NCBI RefSeq assembly: GCF_019203185.1
Contig: NZ_CP078093.1
Span: 1,957,058-2,021,057, forward strand
Direction of reading: 5' to 3'
Source: Crassaminicella indica
Lineage (GTDB): Bacteria > Bacillota > Clostridia > Peptostreptococcales > Thermotaleaceae
Length of the DNA: 64,000 bases
In this document: positions 51,440 through 62,653 of the stretch, one piece after another
Layout: every line of letters starts with the position of its first letter
How positions within the stretch are numbered: position 1 is the stretch's first letter
The notes under the pieces: model-generated
Databases searched by the model: none
Seen by the model: the letters and a program-made list of their open reading frames with translations, nothing else
What the model was told of the DNA's origin: nothing
Position numbers and translations under genes: made by a program

Positions 51440-51474
51440 CGTTCAAACAATGAAGGTTCTTAACGTATATAAAA
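51440..51474 (-). repeat. 31-base repeat, copy A (comFB leader)
   Basis: On the - strand this reads ATACGTTAAGAACCTTCATT then GTTTGAACGAA. The same 31 bases occur on the + strand at 61671-61701, inside a foldback element. It ends next to the comFB ribosome site. Confidence 0.8.
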
Positions 51475-51678
51475 CTATTGTGATAAGACCAATTTTATTT
51501 TACACCATTTCAATAGTAAAGTATGGTGTATTTTGTCGAAAAATTACTTTTTTCATAATTTTTATATCTGCATGTATTTTTTTCACTAAAAATAATCTAT
51601 TCTTTGATTGAAATTGTTGATATAATCAATATAAACATATTGAATTGATAAATAATTCTAATTTTTTGGAGGGATAAA

Positions 51679-52827
51679 ATGGAGATTGTTTCTTTGCTAG
51701 AGTGTAAAGATTATGAATATAGTAAATTAAGAGCATGTATGAAAAAAGCCTTTGAGCATTTAGGAGGAATTGAAAAATATATAAGTAAAGGAGAAACTGT
51801 TCTTCTAAAAGTAAACTTGCTGATGAAAAAAAGACCAGAAGAAGCTACTACTACTCATCCTAACTTTGTTAAAGCTTTGGCAGAAGAGTTAATAGAATAT
51901 GGTGCAAAGGTAATAATAGGAGATAGTCCGGGAGGTCCTTTTAACAAAAAAATACTAAAAGGGATTTATAAAGTTTGTGGTTATGAAGATATTGTAAAAG
52001 ATTTACCTGTAGTACTAAATTATAATACTAACTCAGTAGAAATTAGCAATGATAAGGGCTTAATTTTAAAAAAGATAACAGCTATTGAAGTATTAAAAGA
52101 GGTGGATAAAGTAATATCTGTATCGAAATTGAAAACACATGGAATGATGATGTTTACTGGAGCAGTAAAAAATATGTTTGGTGTTGTTGCAGGACTAGAA
52201 AAAGCTGAGTATCATGTGCGTATGCCGAATAATGTAGATTTTTCAAATGCATTAGTGGATATATGTTTAGCTTCCAAGCCTGTTTTATCATTAATGGATG
52301 GTATAGTAGGGATGGAAGGGGCTGGTCCTAGTGCAGGAGATCCAAGAGATGTAGGTGTTATACTTGCTTCTACTAGTCCATATCATTTAGATATTGTAGC
52401 AACAAGGATTATTGGTCTAGAACCTATTAAAGTACCTACTATTGAAAGATGTATAGAACGAGGATTGTGTAAAGGTGATTTTGAAGATATAAAACTAATA
52501 GGAGATGATATAGAAAAATTTATACTTAATGATTTTGCTGTACCTGAAATAAGAAGCTTGGATTTATTAGAAGGGAAGCTTCCAAAATTTTTAAGAGATA
52601 TTATTAACGGACTTTTACAGCCAAAACCAGTATTTTTACATGATCAGTGTATAGGGTGTAGTGATTGTGCAAAAAATTGTCCACCCAAAGTGATAAAAAT
52701 GGTTCATAACAAACCTATTGTAAATTTAGATGAATGTATAAGGTGCTTTTGCTGTCAGGAATTATGCCCAGTAAAGGCAATAAATATTCATCGTCCACTA
52801 CTTATGAAATTATTGTCTAAGATATAG
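51679..52827 (+). CDS. DUF362 protein with C-terminal ferredoxin domain
   Basis: 382 residues. The DUF362 domain (about 1-300; LLKVNLLMKKRPEEATTTHP, VIGDSPGG, SKLKTHGMMMFTGAVKNMFG) is followed by a two-cluster ferredoxin (HDQCIGCSDCAKNCPPKV and LDECIRCFCCQELCPVKAI), giving two CxxCxxCxxxCP sites. The family is widespread in anaerobes and of unknown function, probably redox. ATG at 51679 follows GGAGGG. Single gene. Confidence 0.9.
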   Translation: MEIVSLLECKDYEYSKLRACMKKAFEHLGGIEKYISKGETVLLKVNLLMKKRPEEATTTHPNFVKALAEELIEYGAKVIIGDSPGGPFNKKILKGIYKVCGYEDIVKDLPVVLNYNTNSVEISNDKGLILKKITAIEVLKEVDKVISVSKLKTHGMMMFTGAVKNMFGVVAGLEKAEYHVRMPNNVDFSNALVDICLASKPVLSLMDGIVGMEGAGPSAGDPRDVGVILASTSPYHLDIVATRIIGLEPIKVPTIERCIERGLCKGDFEDIKLIGDDIEKFILNDFAVPEIRSLDLLEGKLPKFLRDIINGLLQPKPVFLHDQCIGCSDCAKNCPPKVIKMVHNKPIVNLDECIRCFCCQELCPVKAINIHRPLLMKLLSKI

Positions 52828-53122
52828 ATTATTATTGGATTTTTTCATAAAATGAGGATATTTAAAATATATATAATAACGGAAGAAAATATAATTTTTT
52901 AAAAAGTCTATCAAACAACAGGGATGCTGTCTGTAAAATTTAAAGAAAATTATGAAAATTATACATAATATATGGGTTATTGTTTTTGTAAGTAAATAAA
53001 ATATGAAAAGAAATTTAATAAAAGAAGGGGTGAGCAGTGAAATGTTTTAGATAAGGCTTATATGTTGAAACTATTTTAAAAGCAGTAAAGGTTTATGTAA
53101 AAACAAAATGGGAGGGAAGAGT

Positions 53123-55355
<2,233 letters not shown>

Positions 55356-55463
55356 AACTGAATAATTTGATTTATATAAAAAATAAAATTATAGGAACAA
55401 TTTTAGGGTTTAGTGCGTATAGTATAATAAAAAAAATTTATATGGAAGGCATGAGAATTGGAG

Positions 55464-55515
55464 AGCCGTGTGAATTAGCCTATGAAAATGTAGGTTAGCT
55501 TCATACGGCTTTTTA
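55464..55515 (+). terminator. Terminator or attenuator after glpK
   Basis: AGCCGT/ACGGCT with inner TGAA/TTCA and TAGCCTA/TAGGTTA stems, followed by TTTTT. It may lower expression of the genes downstream. Confidence 0.78.
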
Positions 55516-55535
55516 TATAGCAAGGAGGGATATAA

Positions 55536-57032
55536 ATGTATGATGTAGCTATTATAGGGGCTGGAATAATAGGCACTTTTATTGCAAGAGAATTATCTAG
55601 GTATAAATTACGTATTGTTATTTTAGAAAAGGACAATGATGTAGCCAATGGAACAACAAAAGCAAATAGTGCAATTGTACATGCAGGATATGATGCAAAG
55701 GCAGGAAGTAATAAAGCAAAATTTAATGTTTTAGGAAATGCTATGTTTGATAAGGTATGTGATGAATTAGATGTACCATTTAAAAGGATTGGATCGTTGG
55801 TAGTTGCTTTTAATGAAGAAGATATGCAGACTATTAAGATGCTTTATGAAAATGGGATAAAAATCGGGGTACCTAATATGAAGATTATTGATGCAAAAAA
55901 AGTAAAAGCTATGGAGCCTAATATAAATGACTCTATTGTGGGAGCTTTATATGCACCTACAGCAGGAATTGTTGGACCATTTGAGTTAGCCATTGCATTA
56001 GCAGAGAATGCAATAGATAATGGAGTGGAGTTATTATTGAACCATGAAGTGAATGGGATAGATAAAGTGGAAGGTGGATATAAAATATATACGAATAATA
56101 ATACAATCAATACAAAATATATCATAAATTGTGCAGGTTTATATGCAGACTATATTTATGGAATGGTAGCTAATAGTCATTTCAGAATTATACCTAGAAG
56201 AGGACAATATTATTTGTTAGATAAAAGTGCAGGAAATATTGTGAATAAAGTGATTTTTCAATGTCCTACCAAACTAGGAAAGGGAGTATTGATCACACCA
56301 ACTGTTGATGGAAATATTTTAATTGGGCCTGATGCACAGGATTTAGATGATAAGGAAGCTGTTGATACTACCAGAGAGGGGCTTTCATTTGTAAAAGAAA
56401 CAGCAAGAAAAACATGTAGTAAAATACCATTTCATAAGAATATAACAACTTTTGCGGGCTTAAGGGCAGAACCAAATACAGGGGATTTTATTATTGAAGC
56501 ATCAAAAGAGGTAAAAGGATTTATTAATGTTGCAGGGATAAAATCCCCAGGGCTTTCATCTTCACCAGCTATTGCAAAATATGTGGTTGAAATAGTAAAA
56601 AGCATGATAGGATGTCTTGAGGAAAAAGAAGATTTCAATCCAAGAAGAAGAAAAAGAATTCGATTTGCAGCATTAAGTGATGAGGAAAAATTAGAAATCA
56701 TCAAAAAAGATCCAAGATATGGGAGAATTATTTGTAGATGTGAGACAATTACCGAAGGAGAAATTGTAGATGCGATCCATAGAAATGCTGGAGCTAGAAC
56801 AGTAAATGGTATTAAAAGAAGGGTAAGACCAGGAGCTGGAAGATGTCAAGGTGGATTTTGTGGACCTAGAGTTATGGAAATTTTAGCTAGAGAATTGGGA
56901 AAAGATATGAAAGATGTTGTAAAGGAAGGGTCAAATTCATATATTCTTACAGATTATACAAAAGAAAATATTGAATATGAAATAGCCAAAGAGCTAGTAG
57001 CATCGTCTCACGATGAGGAAAGTAGGAGGTGA
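55536..57032 (+). CDS. Anaerobic glycerol-3-phosphate dehydrogenase, GlpA-like
   Basis: A 498-residue FAD protein of the DAO/GlpA family. FAD motif VAIIGAGIIGTFIARELSRY at the N terminus, then TTKANSAIVHAGYDAKAGS. The C-terminal BFD-type [2Fe-2S] domain has GRIICRCETITEGEI and RPGAGRCQGGFCGPRV (four Cys). It oxidises glycerol 3-phosphate to dihydroxyacetone phosphate without oxygen. ATG at 55536 follows AAGGAGGG. The partner FAD oxidoreductase starts five bases after its stop. Confidence 0.9.
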   Translation: MYDVAIIGAGIIGTFIARELSRYKLRIVILEKDNDVANGTTKANSAIVHAGYDAKAGSNKAKFNVLGNAMFDKVCDELDVPFKRIGSLVVAFNEEDMQTIKMLYENGIKIGVPNMKIIDAKKVKAMEPNINDSIVGALYAPTAGIVGPFELAIALAENAIDNGVELLLNHEVNGIDKVEGGYKIYTNNNTINTKYIINCAGLYADYIYGMVANSHFRIIPRRGQYYLLDKSAGNIVNKVIFQCPTKLGKGVLITPTVDGNILIGPDAQDLDDKEAVDTTREGLSFVKETARKTCSKIPFHKNITTFAGLRAEPNTGDFIIEASKEVKGFINVAGIKSPGLSSSPAIAKYVVEIVKSMIGCLEEKEDFNPRRRKRIRFAALSDEEKLEIIKKDPRYGRIICRCETITEGEIVDAIHRNAGARTVNGIKRRVRPGAGRCQGGFCGPRVMEILARELGKDMKDVVKEGSNSYILTDYTKENIEYEIAKELVASSHDEESRR

Positions 57033-57036
57033 TTTT

Positions 57037-58302
57037 ATGTTAAAGTATGAGGTTGTTGTGATTGGTGGTGGTCCTGCAGGGCTTGCTGCAGCTATAGAAG
57101 CTAAGAAAAATGGTGTGCAAAGTATTTTAGTAATTGATAGAGATAGAGAATTAGGAGGAATTTTACAGCAATGTATTCACAATGGTTTTGGTCTTCATGT
57201 ATTTAAACAGGAATTAACAGGTCCTGAGTATGCTGAGCGTTTTATTAATGAATTAAAAGAAATGGATATAGCATATAAATTAGATACGATGGTATTAGAT
57301 ATTAGTGAAGACAGAGTGTTAAGCGCTATTAATACAAAGGACGGATTTATGAAAATAAAAGCAAAAGCAGTTATCTTAGCAATGGGCTGTAGGGAAAGAA
57401 CTAGAGGTGCAATTGCAATTCCAGGAACAAGACCTGCTGGGATATTTACTGCAGGTACAGCCCAAAGATATATAAATATGGAAGGATATATGGTAGGAAG
57501 GAGAGTAGTCATATTAGGATCAGGAGATATAGGACTTATTATGGCAAGAAGACTTACATTAGAAGGGGCAAAAGTTTTAGCAGTAGCTGAATTGATGCCT
57601 TTTTCAAGCGGACTTACAAGAAATATTGTACAATGCTTAGATGATTATAATATTCCTCTTTTGTTGAATCATACAGTTATACAGATTAAGGGAAAAAATC
57701 GAGTAGAAGCTGTTGTAATTGCTCAAGTTGATAATGATAAAAAACCTATACCAGGAACAGAAAAAGAATTTGATTGCGATACACTGCTTTTATCAGTAGG
57801 ATTGATTCCAGAAAATGAGCTGTCAAAAAGTGCAAATGTTAAGTTATCTCATATAACGGGTGGACCTATTGTGAATGAGTCTATGGAGACTACTGTAAAA
57901 GGAATTTTTGCATGTGGCAATGTGCTTCATGTACATGATCTTGTAGATTGGGTTACAAAAGAAAGTCAGAAGGCAGGAAAAAGTGCAGCAAGGTTTATAA
58001 AAAACCAATTAAAAGATTCTAAAGATATCGTGAAAACGTTTGCGGGAGATGGAGTTTCTTATATTGTTCCTCATATGATCAGAACTCATAATATTGAAGA
58101 TACATTAGATTTACTCATGAGGGTAAAGGAGGTTTATAAAAATAGTAAATTGATTGTTAAAGCAGATGGAAAAATTATAAAAGAAATTTATAAAAAGCAT
58201 ATGGCACCAGGAGAAATGGAAAGAATAAGTATTCCTTCAAGCATATTGAAAGAACAAAGAATAAGGGAAATATCTGTGGCTATTGGAAAGGAAGGTGAAT
58301 AG
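57037..58302 (+). CDS. FAD/NAD(P)-dependent oxidoreductase partner of G3P dehydrogenase
   Basis: A 421-residue pyridine-nucleotide-disulfide-type flavoprotein: VVVIGGGPAGLAAAIEAKK (FAD), GGILQQCIHNGFG, AMGCRERTRGA, VVILGSGDIGLIMARRLT (second nucleotide site) and GIFACGNVLHVHDLVD. It probably passes electrons from the GlpA-like subunit to NAD or another acceptor, in place of GlpB/GlpC. ATG at 57037 follows AGGAGGTG; the earlier in-frame start at 57013 overlaps the previous gene. It overlaps closely with the DUF1667 gene. Confidence 0.9.
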   Translation: MLKYEVVVIGGGPAGLAAAIEAKKNGVQSILVIDRDRELGGILQQCIHNGFGLHVFKQELTGPEYAERFINELKEMDIAYKLDTMVLDISEDRVLSAINTKDGFMKIKAKAVILAMGCRERTRGAIAIPGTRPAGIFTAGTAQRYINMEGYMVGRRVVILGSGDIGLIMARRLTLEGAKVLAVAELMPFSSGLTRNIVQCLDDYNIPLLLNHTVIQIKGKNRVEAVVIAQVDNDKKPIPGTEKEFDCDTLLLSVGLIPENELSKSANVKLSHITGGPIVNESMETTVKGIFACGNVLHVHDLVDWVTKESQKAGKSAARFIKNQLKDSKDIVKTFAGDGVSYIVPHMIRTHNIEDTLDLLMRVKEVYKNSKLIVKADGKIIKEIYKKHMAPGEMERISIPSSILKEQRIREISVAIGKEGE

Positions 58303-58303
58303 G

Positions 58304-58681
58304 GTGGATAAAAAAGAGATTATCTGCATTGTTTGTCCAATGGGCTGCAGACTTACAGTAAGTAAAGAAGAAAATGGTTATAAGGTTACAGGAAATAGCT
58401 GTAAAAGAGGAGCAGCTTATGGGATTAAGGAAATGACAAATCCAACTCGAGTCATTCCGACTACGGTAAAAATAAGAAATGGATTTTTAAAGAGACTTCC
58501 AGTAAAAACAAATGGATCTATTCCAAAGGAACTTATTTTTAAATGTATGGAAATTATAAATAGCGTTGAAGTTGAAGCACCAGTAAAGATAGGAGATGTG
58601 ATTATTGAGAATATATTAGGAACAGGGGTAGATGTTGTAGCTACAAAAACTATGGCAAGTATTTCATGTAAGAAGATATAA
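58304..58681 (+). CDS. DUF1667 protein
   Basis: A 125-residue protein with CIVCPMGCRL and NSCKRGAAYG, giving four cysteines that probably bind an iron-sulfur cluster or zinc. DUF1667 is regularly the third gene beside the GlpA-like and flavoprotein genes in anaerobes, so it is likely a subunit or electron carrier of the G3P dehydrogenase. The GTG at 58304 begins one base after the preceding stop, with AAGGAAGGTGA upstream. End of the glp operon. Confidence 0.88.
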   Translation: MDKKEIICIVCPMGCRLTVSKEENGYKVTGNSCKRGAAYGIKEMTNPTRVIPTTVKIRNGFLKRLPVKTNGSIPKELIFKCMEIINSVEVEAPVKIGDVIIENILGTGVDVVATKTMASISCKKI

Positions 58682-58727
58682 ATAAAAGTATTTTGTGAAA
58701 TAAGCAAGAAGCTTATGAAAGTCAAAG

Positions 58728-58760
58728 AAAACTGCCAAAGATATTGAGGCAGTTTTTATT
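58728..58760. terminator. Bidirectional terminator of the glp operon and plsY
   Basis: AAAACTGCC pairs with GGCAGTTTT, then T-rich. Confidence 0.85.
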
Positions 58761-59346
58761 TCTTAAAATTTATTTTTGATTCATTCCCAGATAACAATCT
58801 TTTTATATTTCCTTTATGCTTATAAATAACAAAGGAGCCTAAACACAAAGCATATAATGTAAATGATATAGGCTTTTTTAGGATAAAAGACACAATTGGA
58901 AAGGAAGCAGCAACAGTAATGGAAGCCAAAGAAACAATTCTTGTAAGTCCAGTAATTAAAAAATGTATGATCATTAATATAAATCCGATAAGCGGATATA
59001 GAGCAAAAATAGTTCCACCAGCAGTAGCAACACCTTTGCCTCCTTTAAAGCCTAGAGAAAAAGGATAACAGTGGCCAATGACTACAAAAGCAGAAGCAAT
59101 GACACCACCTTGAATGCCTAATAATTTTTTTCCAATAATGGCTAGAATAAATCCCTTTAAAAAGTCTAATATAAAAGCAGTACCCCCCGCTTTTGGACCT
59201 AGTGTTCTAAGGACATTTGTAGCACCAGAATTTCCGCTACCATGCTTTCTTATATCAATATTGCCTATAAATTTCGCAGTGATGTAAGAAAAAGGAATAC
59301 TTCCAACTAGATAGCTTATGATTATGAGCATAATATATTTTGACAT
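58756..59346 (-). CDS. plsY: Glycerol-3-phosphate acyltransferase PlsY
   Basis: A 196-residue, five-helix membrane enzyme that moves an acyl group from acyl phosphate to the sn-1 position of glycerol 3-phosphate, starting phospholipid synthesis. The conserved GSGNSGATNVLRTLG, GGKGVAT and the C-terminal IYKHKGNIKRLLSGNE are intact. ATG at 59346 follows AAGGAGGT. It converges with the glycerol catabolic operon, which makes or consumes the same G3P pool. Confidence 0.95.
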   Translation of the reverse strand: MSKYIMLIIISYLVGSIPFSYITAKFIGNIDIRKHGSGNSGATNVLRTLGPKAGGTAFILDFLKGFILAIIGKKLLGIQGGVIASAFVVIGHCYPFSLGFKGGKGVATAGGTIFALYPLIGFILMIIHFLITGLTRIVSLASITVAASFPIVSFILKKPISFTLYALCLGSFVIYKHKGNIKRLLSGNESKINFKK

Positions 59347-59492
59347 TTATATACCTCCTTTTTAACTATTTTATCATCATTTAGCAAAGAGCTGTATAGA
59401 AATTTAAAATATTTTATTAAAATATTTTAAAAATGTTTTTTGTGGCATAAGTAGAGGAATCTTTGTTTGTATAAATAATGAAATATATGGTA

Positions 59493-59530
59493 AAATAGTC
59501 CCCATCTCTGATACGAGGTGGGGGCTATTT
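59493..59530. terminator. Long hairpin between plsY and the sigma-factor gene
   Basis: AAATAGTCCCC pairs with GGGGGCTATTT, with an inner CATCTC/GAGGTG stem. It may end a short upstream transcript. The purpose is unclear, since both flanking genes point away from it. Confidence 0.5.
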
Positions 59531-59645
59531 ACTACTTTACTTTATATAAATATTTTAATAAATTATAAAAACAATGAACCAAAATTCAATTAGCTGTCTC
59601 TTATTATATAGAGGGTGCACCCAATGAAAAAGAGGAGGGAATGAA

Positions 59646-60227
59646 TTGGATGAAATTGAAATTATTCTAAGATCAAAAGCCGGCGACTTAGAAGCTTTTG
59701 AAGATTTGTATAAATTATATAGCCCACAAGCATTAAAAACAGTTTATTTAATGACTTACAACAAGGAATTAAGTGAAGATATAGTACAAGAAGCTTTTGT
59801 GCAGTGCTTTAATAATTTGAAAAATCTTAAAGATCCACAAGCTTTTAAATCATGGTTATATAAGATTCTTAGAAGAATTAGTTGGCGTTATATCAAAAAG
59901 GAGAAAAAATTAATACCTGTCGAGAATATAATTGATAAATACCAATACAACAATAACCAGAAAAATTCGTTTGAAAGCATTGAACAAAGTGAAACAAGAA
60001 TGTTTATATTGGAGCTGCTTGACAAATTAAGCTTGCCACTAAAAACTACGGTGATTCTTTATTACTATAACGAAATGTCAGTAAGTGAGATTTCAAAGGT
60101 TTTAGGCTGCTTTGAAGGGACTGTAAAGTCAAGGCTTTATAAAGCAAGAAAACGAATAGAAAGAGAACTTTTAAAAGCGAATGGGCAATTTTATGTTAAA
60201 GAGTTATTGGGAAAGGAGTGGATTTAA
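59646..60227 (+). CDS. ECF-type RNA polymerase sigma factor
   Basis: A 193-residue sigma-70 family ECF factor. Region 2 (about 10-80) includes LYKLYSPQALKTVYLMTYNKELSEDIVQEAFVQCFNNL; region 4 (about 125-180) includes LPLKTTVILYYYNEMSVSEISKVLGCFEGTVKSRLYKARKRI. The TTG start at 59646 has GGAGGG six bases upstream. It is paired with a membrane anti-sigma gene starting one base after its stop, so the two proteins form a signal-responsive switch. Targets are unknown. Confidence 0.93.
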   Translation: MDEIEIILRSKAGDLEAFEDLYKLYSPQALKTVYLMTYNKELSEDIVQEAFVQCFNNLKNLKDPQAFKSWLYKILRRISWRYIKKEKKLIPVENIIDKYQYNNNQKNSFESIEQSETRMFILELLDKLSLPLKTTVILYYYNEMSVSEISKVLGCFEGTVKSRLYKARKRIERELLKANGQFYVKELLGKEWI

Positions 60228-60228
60228 A

Positions 60229-61077
60229 ATGAAAAAACAGAAACAATTTGAAGATATTATAAAATTAGAATTGAATATAAGAGCTAGTGATATAACTCCA
60301 TCTTTAGATTCATTTCAAAATATTAAAAAAAGAATTATTGAAAAAGGAAGGAATGAAAATAATATGTCAAAAAAATATAATTTTAAAAATAATAGATTTA
60401 TGAAAACTGTAGTTGCTGCAATGTTGTGTATGACATTTTTAACAGGTGCTTACAATGTTTCCAGCGATATGAGAGCATTTGCAAATTCTATAATAGATAA
60501 ATTTGTAAAAGGTTATGCTTCAGATAAAACTTATTATAAATTACCTGAAAAGGATGAACTTCAAAAAGAGTTAGGTTTTGAAGCTAAAGTTCCTGAAGCT
60601 CTATTAGATGATTTCAAATTTGTTGATGGTACTACCTCAGTATATGTAGATGGATCTTCTGATGAAATATATGATTCAAATAGAAAAGAATTTGGAGCAA
60701 CCTATAAAAAAGCTTCTAAAAATTCAGATGCAGATTTGAGCTTAACCATTTGCAACTATGAATTTGATTCTGATACTTATAAAAATACAGAAAAAATAAC
60801 CTCTGCAAATAAAACTTTTTTATATAAAAGATTTAAATTTCATATAGTTCCATCTGACTACAAGCAATCTCAAGAAGAATTAGAAGATGAAAAAAATGGA
60901 TATGTTAGTACTATATGGATTGGTAGTAAAGCTTCAGATTTTAATGATAAATATACAGATGCTCAAGCTTTAATATGGCAAGATAATAATATATATTATC
61001 AGTTAATAGACAATGGATATAAGCTATCAACTGAAGATATGATAAAAATGGCAAAAGAGATTATAAAAATGGATTAG
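60229..61077 (+). CDS. Membrane anti-sigma factor with extracellular domain
   Basis: 282 residues: a short cytosolic N-terminal segment (1-58) that should bind the sigma factor, one membrane helix (about 59-76), and an extracellular domain of about 200 residues (LPEKDELQKELGFEAKVPEALLDDFKF onward) resembling DUF4367 of such proteins. It lacks the zinc HxxxCxxC motif of ZAS anti-sigmas. ATG at 60229 follows AAAGGAG. Its outer domain probably senses an envelope signal; which one is unknown. Confidence 0.82.
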   Translation: MKKQKQFEDIIKLELNIRASDITPSLDSFQNIKKRIIEKGRNENNMSKKYNFKNNRFMKTVVAAMLCMTFLTGAYNVSSDMRAFANSIIDKFVKGYASDKTYYKLPEKDELQKELGFEAKVPEALLDDFKFVDGTTSVYVDGSSDEIYDSNRKEFGATYKKASKNSDADLSLTICNYEFDSDTYKNTEKITSANKTFLYKRFKFHIVPSDYKQSQEELEDEKNGYVSTIWIGSKASDFNDKYTDAQALIWQDNNIYYQLIDNGYKLSTEDMIKMAKEIIKMD

Positions 61078-61088
61078 GTTAAAGTATA

Positions 61089-61125
61089 CCTACACGTTTC
61101 AATTATAGCGTGTAGGTTTATTTTT
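61089..61125 (+). terminator. Terminator of the sigma/anti-sigma operon
   Basis: CCTACACG pairs with CGTGTAGG, followed by a T-rich tail. Confidence 0.82.
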
Positions 61126-61156
61126 ATGTTTTTTGATAGGAGTTGTGAAAATGCCT

Positions 61157-61423
61157 TTAAAATTGCATATTGAGATTTCCACTTGGTTCTAAATTAATAG
61201 TGAAGGTGATCGTTGAAGAAGGAGTAATATTTATTATAAGTGTAATTTTAGGAGCATGACGCCTTGTGCCAGATATAAATTGCAAGTCAAAGTCAATATT
61301 GGCTTTTATAAGCAATGTAATAGCAGCATTTACTTCAGCGAGCTTCATGGTATCTGCATTAGCAAACCTGCAAAAAGCTTTTGATGCTAATAAAGTGGCG
61401 ATGTCTTTTGTGTATTTAGGCAT
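61157..61423 (-). CDS. Hypothetical protein, beta-rich
   Basis: 88 residues, soluble, starting ATG 61423 behind AAAGGAG. The N-terminal half is helical (TLLASKAFCRFANADTMKLAEVNAAITLL), the second half a run of short beta strands (KITLIINITPSSTITFTINLEPSG). Codon use resembles its neighbours. I do not recognise a family. Confidence 0.6.
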   Translation of the reverse strand: MPKYTKDIATLLASKAFCRFANADTMKLAEVNAAITLLIKANIDFDLQFISGTRRHAPKITLIINITPSSTITFTINLEPSGNLNMQF

Positions 61424-61572
61424 TATCTTTACTCCTTTCCTAGTTTTCTATAATATTTTATGTAACAGCATCTTTGATTGCGATGCTTTTCACAGATTTA
61501 TCTTAAATTTACATAAATATTTACTTAAACTTATTTTTATATATTCCTTTTTTATATTGATGTTGTTTATCT

Positions 61573-61591
61573 ATAGGGATCCAACTTTAAC
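61573..61591 (+). repeat. Single arm of the 9684 palindrome
   Basis: TATAGGGATCCAACTTTAA differs at only two positions from either arm of the 9684-9735 repeat. No partner arm is found nearby. Confidence 0.5.
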
Positions 61592-61628
61592 ATAAAAAAA
61601 AGAAATATATAAAGATAAGTGAATGACT

Positions 61629-61765
61629 TCGATAACTTTTGTAAAAAAACTTACTGAAATTTCATAAAAAATACGTTAAGAACCTTCATTGTTTGAACGA
61701 AGTGAGTTTTGAAGGTTTAGTATTTTTTCATGGAATGAAGTTTTGTTTTTTCAAAAGTTATCGGG
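61629..61765. repeat. Foldback (MITE-like) element carrying repeat copy B
   Basis: CGATAACTTTTG at 61629-61640 and CAAAAGTTATCG near 61753-61764 close an imperfect hairpin of about 55-60 bp that includes AACTT, AAATAC and AACCTTCA paired blocks. The centre holds the 31-base copy B (61671-61701). The direct repeat TTGATGTTGTTTA lies on both sides (61558-61570, 61791-61803). No coding capacity. The surrounding gap, 61424-61863, holds no gene. Confidence 0.6.
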
Positions 61766-61863
61766 AATGAACTATCTTTTATATTTCATTTTGATGTTGT
61801 TTACATATATATATTTGGTTAATAATTAAGAATAAAAAGCTATAAAAGAATGGAGAAGATAAG

Positions 61864-62550
61864 GTGAAAAAAAGGAAGTGTGTTTTTAAGGTTAGTCAAG
61901 GTATGATAATGATTTTTTTACCAATAGTATTATTATTAACTATTCTTCAAGCATATGCTTTGAATAAAAATTTCTATTTAGAAGAATTTGAAAAATATCA
62001 TGTATATGAAGCTACAAAAATAAAACAAGAAGATTTAGATAGAGTTGTAGACAAAATGATAAAATATTTAAAGGATAATGATAAAGATTTAGATATTTTT
62101 GTAAAAATTAATGGAAAAGATACGGAAGTCTTTGGAGAACGTGAAAGATTACATATGGTTGATGTAAAGAAATTATTTAAAAAAGGATATACTTTGCAAA
62201 GGGTGGGTATATTTATTTTGATCCTTTCTTTTATTGTATTACTAAAAGGGACAAAAGATCCATATAGAAAAATTTATAAAAGCTTAGAGTGGGCAAGCTT
62301 TTTATCTTTAAGCTTTATGATATTTCTTTTTATATTGATACAAACAGATTTTTATCAATATTTTACGTACTTTCATAAAATTTTCTTTAAAAATGATTTG
62401 TGGATTTTAAATCCAAAGACAGATAGATTAATTCAGATGCTTCCTTTGGGATTTTTTAAGGATATTGTAATAAAAGTAGTAGCTTGGTTTATGGGAATAA
62501 TGGCTTTTATTGGAGTTTTTTCATTTTATAAAAAAAGGCGTATATATTAA
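61864..62550 (+). CDS. TIGR01906-family integral membrane protein
   Basis: 228 residues with helices at about 10-30, 115-135, 142-162 and 200-220. The first extracellular loop (about 31-110) carries NKNFYLEEFEKYHVYEATKIKQEDLDRVVDKMIKYLKDND, the mark of the TIGR01906 family found in Firmicutes. Function is unknown. The GTG start at 61864 has GGAG about eight bases upstream. Single gene. Confidence 0.82.
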   Translation: MKKRKCVFKVSQGMIMIFLPIVLLLTILQAYALNKNFYLEEFEKYHVYEATKIKQEDLDRVVDKMIKYLKDNDKDLDIFVKINGKDTEVFGERERLHMVDVKKLFKKGYTLQRVGIFILILSFIVLLKGTKDPYRKIYKSLEWASFLSLSFMIFLFILIQTDFYQYFTYFHKIFFKNDLWILNPKTDRLIQMLPLGFFKDIVIKVVAWFMGIMAFIGVFSFYKKRRIY

Positions 62551-62653
62551 TCTTAGACAAGTATTTTTATGTCATGCCAAAATTATCTTGCATATATAAG
62601 CAAAATGTAGTAAAAAGGAATAGAGGATTATAATAATGAAAGGATGATTGAAT

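Noticed and set aside
61266-61595. 109-codon + strand frame
   Set aside because: Overlaps the - gene at 61157-61423, which has a proper ribosome site; the + frame has none and runs into the repeat region.
62560-62600. TTGGCAT on the - strand as a sigma-54 promoter
   Set aside because: No GC element at the required 12-bp distance and no gene in that direction.
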